Assembly (NCBI GenBank): GCA_009746045.1
Contig: RPFO01000084.1
Coordinates: forward strand, 1,986,816-2,028,315
Reading direction: 5' to 3'
Source of the DNA: Mesostigma viride
Taxonomy: Eukaryota > Streptophyta > Mesostigmatophyceae > Mesostigmatales > Mesostigmataceae
DNA length: 41,500 nt
The notes under the pieces were generated by a model, which saw nothing but the letters and a program-made list of their open reading frames with translations, made no database searches and was not told the DNA's origin. The position numbers and the translations under genes were made by a program. This document shows, piece after piece, positions 29,220 through 38,269 of this stretch. Within the stretch, counting starts at the first letter, position 1; the number at the start of each line of letters is the position of its first letter.

Positions 29220-31681
29220 CACGAGGGGGTGCCAACGTGCGCCAGCCAGCCAAAACACTTCGTGCCAAGGCCCAATCCCGCACCTCCCGGGGAAGTACAA
29301 ATTCAGGCCCATAAGCGCATTGACACACAACTGGCGGCTGTAACACCGTGAGTGCGCCCAAGCGACATACTCGCAATAGTATTCCTCTATCGTCAAGCCG
29401 CGCAACAAGCTGCCAACCCGACCCCGCCGGCTCGCCCACCATGCGAAAAAGGACCTAAGACCCCGATGGTAAACCATCAAAGTAGCCGGCTTCACCTTGC
29501 CCTCAAGAAGGGTCAAGTAGCTAGCGCCAAGCCGAGGCCCGGGATTGGGATGAACACCCTCGCGAGTCAAATCGCGGACCCACCCGGCCACCGAGGCAGC
29601 CATGGAAAGCCCCCGCGAAGGCCCATCCGCAGGCTGAAGCTCACTTGGCGTCCAGACCCATTGTGAGCGGCTGCCGGTGACCAACGTAAGAGCGCACAAC
29701 CGGCGGCATTGCTTGTTTAACCGGTAAGAAGAGGAACGCCCTTTAGCCAAGCAGCCCAAAGCGGCAGTGGAGTCCACTAACCTCACCACCCGCTTACCCC
29801 ATGTTCCGAGGTTCCGGGCCGAGCGCTCCACCCCCTTCACAGCGGCCCGCACTTCCTTCTCGTTGATGTGCATGGTCGAATCGCGCCAGCGACTCTTGAT
29901 CCCGACGCGCCATCGCCCGTGGATGATGGCTTTTTCCGCGGCCTTGGTCAAGGGTCTAGGCCCGGCATACATGGCCTCACCTGGGGTGAGGAGGGTTGGG
30001 TAACCCCGCACCTCCCGGGCCCGAGCTAATTCCGTCACCTCAGCTGGGGCCATCTCAGCGTAGACAACCCCCTGCCCAAAACTAGACGCATCCGAGGCCA
30101 CCACCACCGGAGCCAGGGCAGCCCCCCGGTCCACACGGAGCATGGGGGCCAACGCCATGGCACACTCGAGCTCATCGCGCACACCTTGCCACAAAGGTCG
30201 CGTTCGCTGGCCCCACCCCTTGAGGTTGATGAACTTAAAACTCTGCTGCCATATGGACAAGCAAGTGCGGCTGAGCATCTGCAGCCACACCCACCGGCCC
30301 ACGACGGCCGCCAGCGCCTCAGCGGTAGCGCGTCCCCTCTCGAGGAGTACACGAGTGTGCGCAACCACAAGGGTGAGCTGCTTAGCTGTCGGCTCCAACA
30401 CCCCATCCCGCCGGTGAACAACACCCAGAGCTTCTAGCTCGTCCTCCCCCTCCGGGCTAGCCATGATCGTCTTGTCCTTGGAGGGCACAAGGTTGTTAGG
30501 CGCGTACCCGTCTTCAATAGCACTCGCGATTAAGCGATTCACCGCCTCGCACGTGCGCCCATTGCTGACCACCAGGTCATCAATAGTGATGGATACCATA
30601 GGGGCAGGGGGGTCCTCAAGGTCGATTTGCATCTCCCTCGTGCTCTCCTCCTTGTACTCGATGGCTAGGGCGGTTGGGTTACCCCATGCATTCCGAAGCA
30701 CGGTCAGCTCCCCTACACTTGTGAGGCGGTTCACCTGCCGTCTAGGATCCAAAGCGCCCGTGGCATAGAGGACCATCTCATGGATGGCTTCCCCTAGCGC
30801 TACAGCGTGGGAGTGCCCCATGGCCAGCACTTTCAGCACTGGCCACACCCTCCTCCGCCGCCCCGGCAGCCCGACATCGGTGGACCACACATCAGGTAGC
30901 CCTTGATAATCCCACCACCACTCCGGCACTTGGATGGTATAGTAATACGAGACCAGATCGCTCTTGGCCGTGTAGCACCGACCCTTGATATAGACCTCCG
31001 AGTATATGCCCAGGTGGGGTAACACCGTCTTAGGGGGGTCCACCCACAGTGCGTTCCCCAACTTCTTATTCACAATGAGCCTTAACTCCCCCACTCCTTT
31101 GGCCACCCCAAAACATCCGTCTACCCACTTTGGCCGCGTCTCTCGGAACTCCACCATCCCCACGTCCGCTGCCCTCCCCATCAACTTGCCCCACTCCGCC
31201 ATGGTGCACCCTCGGCTGGGGGCAGGTACATTCCAATACCTCGCACTGGCAGCCACCTCCGGCTTGATGCAGTTGGCTCGCTCGCGTACACCTCTCGCCA
31301 ACTAGGTCGTAGCGCCAGCAAATCCAGCAGCTTCGCCTTTCCTGCCACCTCGCGCTTCGGCAGACTCACCCGCTCCGCCACAAGTTGTTCATACTTATTA
31401 CATTTCCCATAGATTAGATCACTTCCTTCTGCGGGGCCTGTCGCAACGCCGGTTACGCGGCGACTGTACCACTCGCAGTGCTTCTTGACCCTTTTCAGGG
31501 CCTCCGCCGTTCCTCTGGAGCACGCGCCTCCAGATTTAGGCGGAGGGTCTGCCCCCCCGTGCCATAGCCAATTCAACCACGTAATCACCTTGTGTTGTAG
31601 AGTGAAGGTCCGGCGGCGGCGAGTTGCACGCTGGCGTCTGCGTGCTGACCTCACTCTCCCCCACGTAGTGCTTAGAGGCAT
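29210..31681 (-). pseudogene. DIRS copy 1 RT-RNase H-recombinase N-half polyprotein, frameshifted
   Basis: Same protein as in copy 2, but one base is missing near 31,278 (GGCTCGCTCG where copy 2 has GGCTTCGCTCG). The frame from the ATG at 31,681 therefore breaks after WREVYASE. Downstream, RT shows TAKSDLVSYYYTIQVPEWW (motif A), the motif C equivalent SITIDDLVVSN, then RNase H with VVVASDASSFGQG, STMHINEKEV, VRLVDSTAALG and LQPADGPSRG. A 2A-like TREGVHPNPGP follows, then the N-terminal part of the recombinase. Start at 31,681 (MPLSTTWGRVRS) is preferred because it follows the gag stop by 48 bases; longer upstream frames only overlap gag. Confidence 0.8.
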
Positions 31682-31728
31682 TGTAGGAAGAGGCAGTGGG
31701 AAGGGGGAGCGGTTTACCCTTTCGGTGT

Positions 31729-32787
31729 TTACTTGGTTTGCTGGGCCTTGCCCAGCTTCTCCATCATCGTGGCGCTTTGCAGGGCCATCTTCATGGCCGG
31801 GTTGCTCACCAAGGAGGCATCTTCCTTGAGAGCAAGGAGGTGGCCAGCCACCTTCCACCCTCCTGACCCCTGGCTCTCCACTAGGAGCATGGCTGCCACC
31901 ACCCTCATGAGATACTCTACCCCAGCCAACTCCCCGGCTGCCGGCCCCAACTCCTTGAAGAGTGTGTCCATGGCCAGGGCGATGTTCATGACCACCTTCC
32001 TGCTTTCCTGGTTCCTCCACCCCCCTTGGCGAGTAGCCATGATCCAACTCTTTATCCCCCCTCCATTGTCGTTGGCATCCTCGAGCACCTCGGGGAGCAC
32101 TCTCTCTTGCACCCTCCAATTCACCACTTGTGCTCGAGTGGGCAGCGTCACCCCTTTGGTCTTTTTCGGCTTCCTGGAAGCCCCATCTGCCCCGGCCAGC
32201 GCATCCTTCAATTTCGTCAGGAAATCCTCTTCCTCGGACTCCTCCTCCTCCTCCTCTTCTTTGCCCGCCTGCCCCTGCTTGCCAATAATAGCCGCCAGCT
32301 CCAAGAGCTGCTCCCTCACATCCCCCGCGGCCTTTCCCTTGCTCGGGGCTGGGCTTCCGACTTTTTTCGTCCCCTTTTTCGCCCCTTTCGTGGGCCGGCG
32401 TGGTGGCTGCATCTCCTCTTCGTCCGAGTCCGCCAAGTCCCGGGCGCTTTGGAGGGCTGCCACTAGCGCTTCGTTTGGGTCCGCTGCTGCCAGAATTTCA
32501 GGCCCGTCCACGTGGTCGACCAGCAGTCCAACGACGGACTCCAGCTGGGCCGCAGACCACCGGCTGACAGTAGTTACCCAGTCGGTCCCGAGGACCGCCT
32601 CAAAGGCAGCGCACACTTCAGGCAGGCCCGAGCAAGTGGAGAGCTCCTGATGGAGCCTTTTCTTCTGCGTCGGCCAGCCTAGTCGGCCCTTTCCCGTCTG
32701 TTTAGTAGCTGTCGGCACCTCGGGATTAGCTTTCGGTAATTGCTTCCCAGCACCTGTCGAACCTGGCTTCCGCCCGGGCTTCGGCAT
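31729..32787 (-). CDS. DIRS copy 1 Gag-like protein (ORF1)
   Basis: 352 residues from ATG 32,787 (MPKPGRKPGSTGAGKQ) to TGA-type stop at 31,729. The N-terminus is basic. A middle segment has LADSDEEEMQPPRRPTKGAK and an acidic run (KEEEEEEESEEEDFLTKL). The C-terminal third is helical and less charged (VVNWRVQERVLPEVLEDAND, then VVMNIALAMDTLFKELGPAA). There is no zinc knuckle. By position upstream of RT it is the structural protein of the particle in DIRS elements. Sequence alone does not prove that, as DIRS Gags are poorly conserved. Confidence 0.65.
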   Translation of the reverse strand: MPKPGRKPGSTGAGKQLPKANPEVPTATKQTGKGRLGWPTQKKRLHQELSTCSGLPEVCAAFEAVLGTDWVTTVSRWSAAQLESVVGLLVDHVDGPEILAAADPNEALVAALQSARDLADSDEEEMQPPRRPTKGAKKGTKKVGSPAPSKGKAAGDVREQLLELAAIIGKQGQAGKEEEEEEESEEEDFLTKLKDALAGADGASRKPKKTKGVTLPTRAQVVNWRVQERVLPEVLEDANDNGGGIKSWIMATRQGGWRNQESRKVVMNIALAMDTLFKELGPAAGELAGVEYLMRVVAAMLLVESQGSGGWKVAGHLLALKEDASLVSNPAMKMALQSATMMEKLGKAQQTK

Positions 32788-32858
32788 CCCAGCCGCTTTG
32801 CAGAAAGGAATTCCGGGCGTCAGCTACGCTGCCCCTGACCCCTGTCGCCGCCTTCGTT

Positions 32859-33240
32859 AAAACAAAAGAGACCGCCATGAGCTAGGTGAGCAAGCTTTTA
32901 TCGTGTTTCAAGGCCAACGGCTCTCTACCAACGGCCAGATCCGGCAACGGCCTCTAAACAGTTTTAGCCGTCAAGTTTTACTTCAGATATTGCTTGTTGC
33001 AAACCCGTCCGCAATCACAGATCTGCTAGGAGAACCTAGACGCAAAAATCCGTCGTCAAGGTACTCAGCACACCGTCAAGGTATGGGCCGCAACAATTAG
33101 GCCATATCATCCGTAATACTCGTACACTAGAAGCCTAATCAACCTTATTACGATCACATCACCCAGCTCTATTTCACCTAGCATCAGCGGCTCCCCTTCC
33201 GTATCACTATAAAGAAACTATGTTCAGAGAACCCCGATTC
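32859..33240 (-). repeat. DIRS copy 1 A1 repeat (5' end of the element)
   Basis: 382 bp. It ends abruptly against CATCACCATT on the right flank. Together with A2 it gives the split-repeat architecture. Confidence 0.9.
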
Positions 33241-33358
33241 CATCACCATTCATCTTCATCATCCTGAACTACTCGAACACGCGGACAAGATAACGGCAGG
33301 CTCGAGCTACCATGGTCCGGATTCTCCCAATTTCTGGCCTGCGCTGGTTGTCTCCTTG
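33241..33358 (+). other. Right flank of the DIRS insertion
   Basis: This 118-base piece continues the open frame of 27,766-27,857 (DSPNFWPALVVSLM near its end). Its last 48 bases resemble the complement of 21,108-21,155 inside the nested transposon. It may be a fragment of a spliced or mobile gene; family unknown. Confidence 0.4.
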
Positions 33359-33755
33359 ATGTGTAGGGTCGGCTGGTTGCTTAACGAATCTTTGACTGAT
33401 TTGGGTTCTTTAGTGAGTCGTGATTTTAATTATTGTATAGTGGATTCGGACCGGCCCAAGGGATCGATGGGCGAGTTTTATGTTTGTCAGTCTTGGGAAT
33501 TACCTTGTACAACTACCTGTACGGTTGACGCACTAGCCTGGGGGTGCGTGGCCACGTTGTTTGTAGTGGCGTTTTCAGCACTCAGTGTTCAGGCCGGCGT
33601 GTGACGCATCATTGCCGGTGTTACTTAATTTAGGATGATGTCAGCTTGTGTGTCGCCGAACCATGCCAAGCTAGGGAGGCAGTGATCCGCAATTGTTTCT
33701 TTCCCCTCCCTCCCACCCTGGAGGCTTCTGGCTTCCGCGTGCGGATTGAGAATTA
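33359..33755 (+). repeat. Dispersed repeat 'PQR', R part, right of the insertion
   Basis: It begins ATGTGTAGGGTC (direct repeat with 27,737-27,748) and matches 10,886-11,230. It ends with CTTCCGCGTGCGGATTGAGA, which also begins the P part at 27,361-27,388, so P-Q-R units may once have been head to tail. Confidence 0.8.
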
Positions 33756-34257
33756 ATTAATTAGGAACATAACTCCGTTGCAGGGAGCAGTATATGTAGC
33801 ACATATCCCAGAGAAGGGGCATATATGGCTTTTAATACATTCTAAGCTACTTCCTGCAAGGGTGGGAATGTAAACGACACTTGCTCTATGTGCACCAAGC
33901 AAGGGCACCTGCACCACCACGATCTATCAAGCTCAAACCAACTAAGGGGAGCCTGTCATGGGGGGGGAAGATCATCATGGCTATACAAGAGCTACATAGG
34001 GCATGGCTTCTCAACAGAGAGCGTCTCTCTGCATAGGCATAGCATGTCTAAATTCTTAATGCAACATCCATGGGGGGTCCCATTATAGGCATGGCTTGGC
34101 TAAATGCTGAAGGCGTCATCCATGGGGGCCATTATGGGCGCACATGAACGTAGGCCACATACTAGGAAAGCCTGACTATAAATCTACACCACATACTGGT
34201 ATATATTCCTAGACTGAGGTTGCTGGGGTGGCAGGAGGTGCCTGCCAGGGCTTATGG
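33756..34257. other. No recognisable gene
   Basis: AT-rich sequence with short imperfect repeats of CATGGCTT and CATCCATGGGGG. No coding homology recognised. Confidence 0.4.
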
Positions 34258-34715
34258 TCAACGTGGATGACCGCCCCCCTTCAGTATACTGGCTTCTCCC
34301 CTGCGCTCTGCACGAGCTGAAGGTAGGTCGGCCATAGCTCGTGTCGCCGCTGTTGCTGGGCCAGGGTCAAGTCGTCGTCCAGCGCCGAAGCGAGTCCCCG
34401 AGAGCTTCTTGCGGCATTTAAGGAACGACAGCTTGTCCGCCATGTACTTAAAGGTGAGGAGCACGGGCCAGCCTTACCCCGCGCGCGGGGGAGGCGGGCA
34501 GCCGACATCCGCAGCTCACCAGTGAGTTGCACGGGGGCAAGAATGATGCGCTTAAATGCCGTGAGAAGAGTCGTCGAGTCCTCACTTGCCGGCTAATCGA
34601 AGTGCTTGACGATGACATTGTGGCTGCGCTGGGTGATGTCGGCCTCCTCGCGAAGGTCGAGTGCTTGTTGCTTGACCTGTGCCGCGATGGTGGAGGTGGT
34701 GGAGGTGGTATGGTG
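34258..34715 (-). pseudogene. L1-like LINE ORF1 fragment
   Basis: Read from 34,715 leftward: a helical segment QVKQQALDLREEADITQRSH, then NVIVKHF, an in-frame TAG, then LLTAFKRIILAPVQLTGELR and VLLTFKYMADKLSFLKCRKK. After a frame change come DDDLTLAQQQRRHELWPTYL and QLVQSAGEKPVY. The order (helix, RRM-like domain, then a D-L-T-x-x-Q-x-x-R-x-x-L block) is that of L1-type ORF1 RNA-binding chaperones. A stop and a frameshift make it dead, and no ORF2 is attached. It is a different LINE group from the 5.6-10 kb elements. Confidence 0.6.
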
Positions 34716-34761
34716 CTTAATTAAGAAGGTCCGCCCAGGTGGAGGGCGCATCACCTCCAAG

Positions 34762-34862
34762 AAACCTTAAGGCCACCGTTAACTGCTGCATTTGTGGCAG
34801 GGCTCCACTTATTGTATTCAATCAAATGCTGGTCTTCTTGGGAGCTTAGTGATCTTACTATA
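34762..34862 (+). repeat. Dispersed repeat 'PQR', P part
   Basis: It matches 27,388-27,482, both containing GGGAGCTTAGTGATCTTA, then breaks off where a DIRS A-repeat-like sequence begins. Confidence 0.8.
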
Positions 34863-34912
34863 CCATTCCATCTCACTATAAAGAAACTATGTTCTGAGAA
34901 CAACGACTATTA
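34863..34912 (-). repeat. Diverged remnant of the DIRS A-repeat end
   Basis: TCACTATAAAGAAACTATG followed by TTC is identical to the end of the A repeats (as at 33,204-33,225), and similarity continues more loosely for about 20 bases. A weaker match lies at 10,550-10,576. Confidence 0.5.
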
Positions 34913-34934
34913 TTTACGTTTTCTTTTCTTTTTC

Positions 34935-35360
34935 TTTCTTAAAGCCCTATCACATGACGGAGCATATCGCAAGTCTGAGGCGCTGACCCATCTGGCCTAT
35001 CACATGGTGAAAACCGGGATGGTAAGTACACGCGATTTTTTTTTTAATGGATTTGTGTGCAGATTTAGTGTTATGCACGTGCTGCTTGTTGCCCGGTCTT
35101 GTGCTGCATGCAGCTAATTTCTGTGCATATTTGTGTGCGCTGCTTGCAATGTCTTGTTTGCTTTCTTTTTTTTTTTCCAGCCAAAAGACCGCTACTACAT
35201 CTGGGACGTCATCCACGCAGACCCGTCCAAGAAGGTCGAGTTGGGGGGGCGCAGCCGCAAGGTTAAGAATTTCTACACTTTCACCGCCGCGGAATCTGAT
35301 GAAGTGGGCGCGATTTTGTTGGAGTATGCGCTGCCCAATGCGGAGTACAAAGAATTCTTT
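34935..35360 (+). pseudogene. Exon-like pieces of an unrecognised spliced gene
   Basis: One frame reads AYRKSEALTHLAYHMVKTGM and stops at a good donor (GGGATG|GTAAGT, about 35,022). After an intron ending TTTTTTCCAG (35,180) the frame PKDRYYIWDVIHADPSKKVE continues through SRKVKNFYTFTAAESDEVGA and LLEYALPNAEYKE. It then dissolves into T-rich sequence leading to the TTG tract. A further piece at 36,530-36,657 may belong to it. I recognise no family. Codon pattern and splice signals suggest real exons of a transposon or host gene. Confidence 0.4.
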
Positions 35361-35488
35361 TCTTTTCTTCTTTTTCCCTTTGAAATATATATTTTAACCT
35401 TTTCATTTATCCCCTTTGTGTCTATGTGTGTATGCTTTCCATCCTTTCCTTCTTAGGTTTTTTTTTCTTTTTTTTTTTTTTGTGTGTG

Positions 35489-36527
<1,039 letters not shown>

Positions 36528-36657
36528 GTCACGGACGCGAACTATGTCATCCGGGCGCCCACTATGCACAAGACCGGTGACGTGCGCAAGGAATTTGTTT
36601 TCTACGCATTTTCGACAAAGGCTAGTGACCGGGGGGGGACACTAGCACTTGCAGCAT
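36528..36657 (+). pseudogene. Terminal exon-like piece after the TTG tract
   Basis: The frame VTDANYVIRAPTMHKTGDVR runs on through KEFVFYAFSTKASDRGGTLA to a stop at 36,657. It may be the last exon of the gene fragment at 34,935-35,360, with the TTG tract in its final intron. No acceptor AG precedes it within the repeat, so this link is uncertain. Confidence 0.3.
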
Positions 36658-36907
36658 AAGAGCGGACGAAAGTGTACGTGCACGCGCGCCGGGCCAGGCA
36701 CAGCTGGGCGCGCAGCACTGACTTGAGCGGACGGCAGCACAAGTGCGCAGCGTCGAGAGGATCATACGCGTGTTAGTGGACAGCTGAAGCTGGACTGCTG
36801 GACTTCAACAGCGCCGAGGCTATTGACAGGCCAGGTGTCTTTGTGGTGTAGAATAGCGGGTCAACGTTATGAGGACTGGACAGAAAATGGAAAAGGACAA
36901 TTCTATT
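36658..36907. other. No recognisable feature; left flank of DIRS copy 2
   Basis: Unique-looking sequence ending GACAATTCTATT against the B2 repeat. The last bases (ATTCTATT) equal the A2-B1 junction of the DIRS element itself. Confidence 0.4.
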
Positions 36908-37034
36908 AACCGTGGAACTCCAGGGTAACCAGACTCTTTATTAAAACAATAAGTAGAGCACATCGGGAAGTGGCCCTCAACTGGCCATCCTTACCCATGG
37001 GAACACTTTATGTCCAAAAAGGCTAGCCTTACCC
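36908..37034 (-). repeat. DIRS copy 2 B2 repeat
   Basis: 127 bp, the same as B2 of copy 1. Confidence 0.9.
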
Positions 37035-37067
37035 CCAAACAGGCAACACACAGGGAGGGCGGGTGGG

Positions 37068-37449
37068 AAAACAAAAGAGACCGCCATGAGCTAGGTGAGC
37101 AAGCTTTTATCGTGTTTCAAGGCCAACGGCTCTCTACCAACGGCCAGATCCGGCAACGGCCTCTAAACAGTTTTAGCCGTCAAGTTTTACTTCAGATATT
37201 GCTTGTTGCAAACCCGTCCGCAATCACAGATCTGCTAGGAGAACCTAGACGCAAAAATCCGTCGTCAAGGTACTCAGCACACCGTCAAGGTATGGGCCGC
37301 AACAATTAGGCCATATCTTCCGTAATACTCGTACACTAGAAGCCTAATCAACCTTATTACGATCACATCACCCAGCTCTATTTCACCTAGCATCAGCGGC
37401 TCCCCTTCCGTATCACTATAAAGAAACTATGTTCAGAGAACCCCGATTC
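37068..37449 (-). repeat. DIRS copy 2 A2 repeat
   Basis: 382 bp, the same as A2 of copy 1, including the CTTCCG variant. Confidence 0.9.
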
Positions 37450-37453
37450 TATT

Positions 37454-37580
37454 AACCGTGGAACTCCAGGGTAACCAGACTCTTTATTAAAACAATAAGT
37501 AGAGCACATCGGGAAGTGGCCCTCAACTGGCCATCCTTACCCATGGGAACACTTTATGTCCAAAAAGGCTAGCCTTACCC
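37454..37580 (-). repeat. DIRS copy 2 B1 repeat
   Basis: 127 bp, the same as the other B copies. Confidence 0.9.
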
Positions 37581-37656
37581 TTACATCCCTCCCTGGCGAC
37601 CCAAGCCAGGGGCAAAACAAAAACCGGTGGACGCATAAGACAAGAATGAAGGGAAC

Positions 37657-38269
37657 TTAAGAGGAAGGCAGAGAAAAGACGCTCCGCCAAATGCGCGGGG
37701 GGCAGGCGGCGATAGCCCGAACCAGGGCGTCAGGAAGGGTGAGGGCCAAGCTCCGGTGCAATCCCACATAGTGGGCGACAGTTTTGCTGCTGCGCCAGCG
37801 ACCCCGATGCTGAATATCAGCCATGCTGCGCTGCCGCAAAAAATCATAGGTAGCCCCCCCATGCCGCAGCCCGTGAATGGTAAACACCGTGTCGACCCCC
37901 AAAGCTTGCGTGGCCTGATGCCAAACCCGGCTGAACTGGGCATAATCGTAAGGGAACACCCGCTCCCAGGCCGCCTTGCCACGCATACAAGCCCGCAAGA
38001 GGGTCTCAGTCATGACATCCTCGATCACCACAGACTGCACCTCCCCCTTAGCCGTCTTAGCTGACATCAACAACAAGGCGCCCCGCTGCGAACCCCGCAA
38101 CCGAACATCAGGCTGCAAGCGCACATGGCCGACCAACAGGTTGAGCGCCTCCGATACCCGCAGGTATTGTTGGAAAATAACGATGACCATCATAGCCGCA
38201 CGAGGCTGCCGCTGGAGCACCATAGTACAAGCAAGCGCAAACGCAGCCTCCCATGGAATGGGGGGGGGG
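37657..38269 (-). CDS. DIRS copy 2 tyrosine recombinase, catalytic half (+1 frame)
   Basis: Same residues as in copy 1: the first catalytic Arg in YLRVSEAL, His-x-x-Arg in IHGLRHGGA, Trp in GRWRSS and Tyr in VAHYVGL. It follows the ten-C run at 38,269-38,260 and lies +1 to the polyprotein frame. Expression therefore needs a frame change at the run, a nine-C transcript, or internal initiation. Confidence 0.8.

Larger units (their letters stand above)
27858..33240 (-). mobile_element. DIRS-type retrotransposon copy 1, complete, split direct repeats
   Basis: On the coding (minus) strand the order is A1 (33,240-32,859), gag, RT-RNase H-tyrosine recombinase, B1 (28,530-28,404), A2 (28,399-28,018), B2 (27,984-27,858). 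A copies are 382 bp and B copies 127 bp. This is the split-direct-repeat arrangement of PAT-, Kangaroo- and Ngaro-like DIRS elements, which replicate through a circular intermediate and integrate with a tyrosine recombinase. No integrase, protease, methyltransferase or target duplication is seen, as expected for much of that order. A 9.05-kb offset gives an almost base-for-base match to copy 2. One base is missing in the polyprotein (near 31,278). Confidence 0.9.

Noticed and set aside
31301-32119. Start of the DIRS polyprotein far upstream, overlapping gag by about 390 bases
   Set aside because: The overlapping part is low-complexity shadow of gag; the ATG 48 bases after the gag stop in the same frame is the better start.
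31733-32650. 305-residue plus-strand frame opposite Gag
   Set aside because: Antisense shadow of the DIRS gag; serine-rich composition reflects the acidic codons on the other strand.
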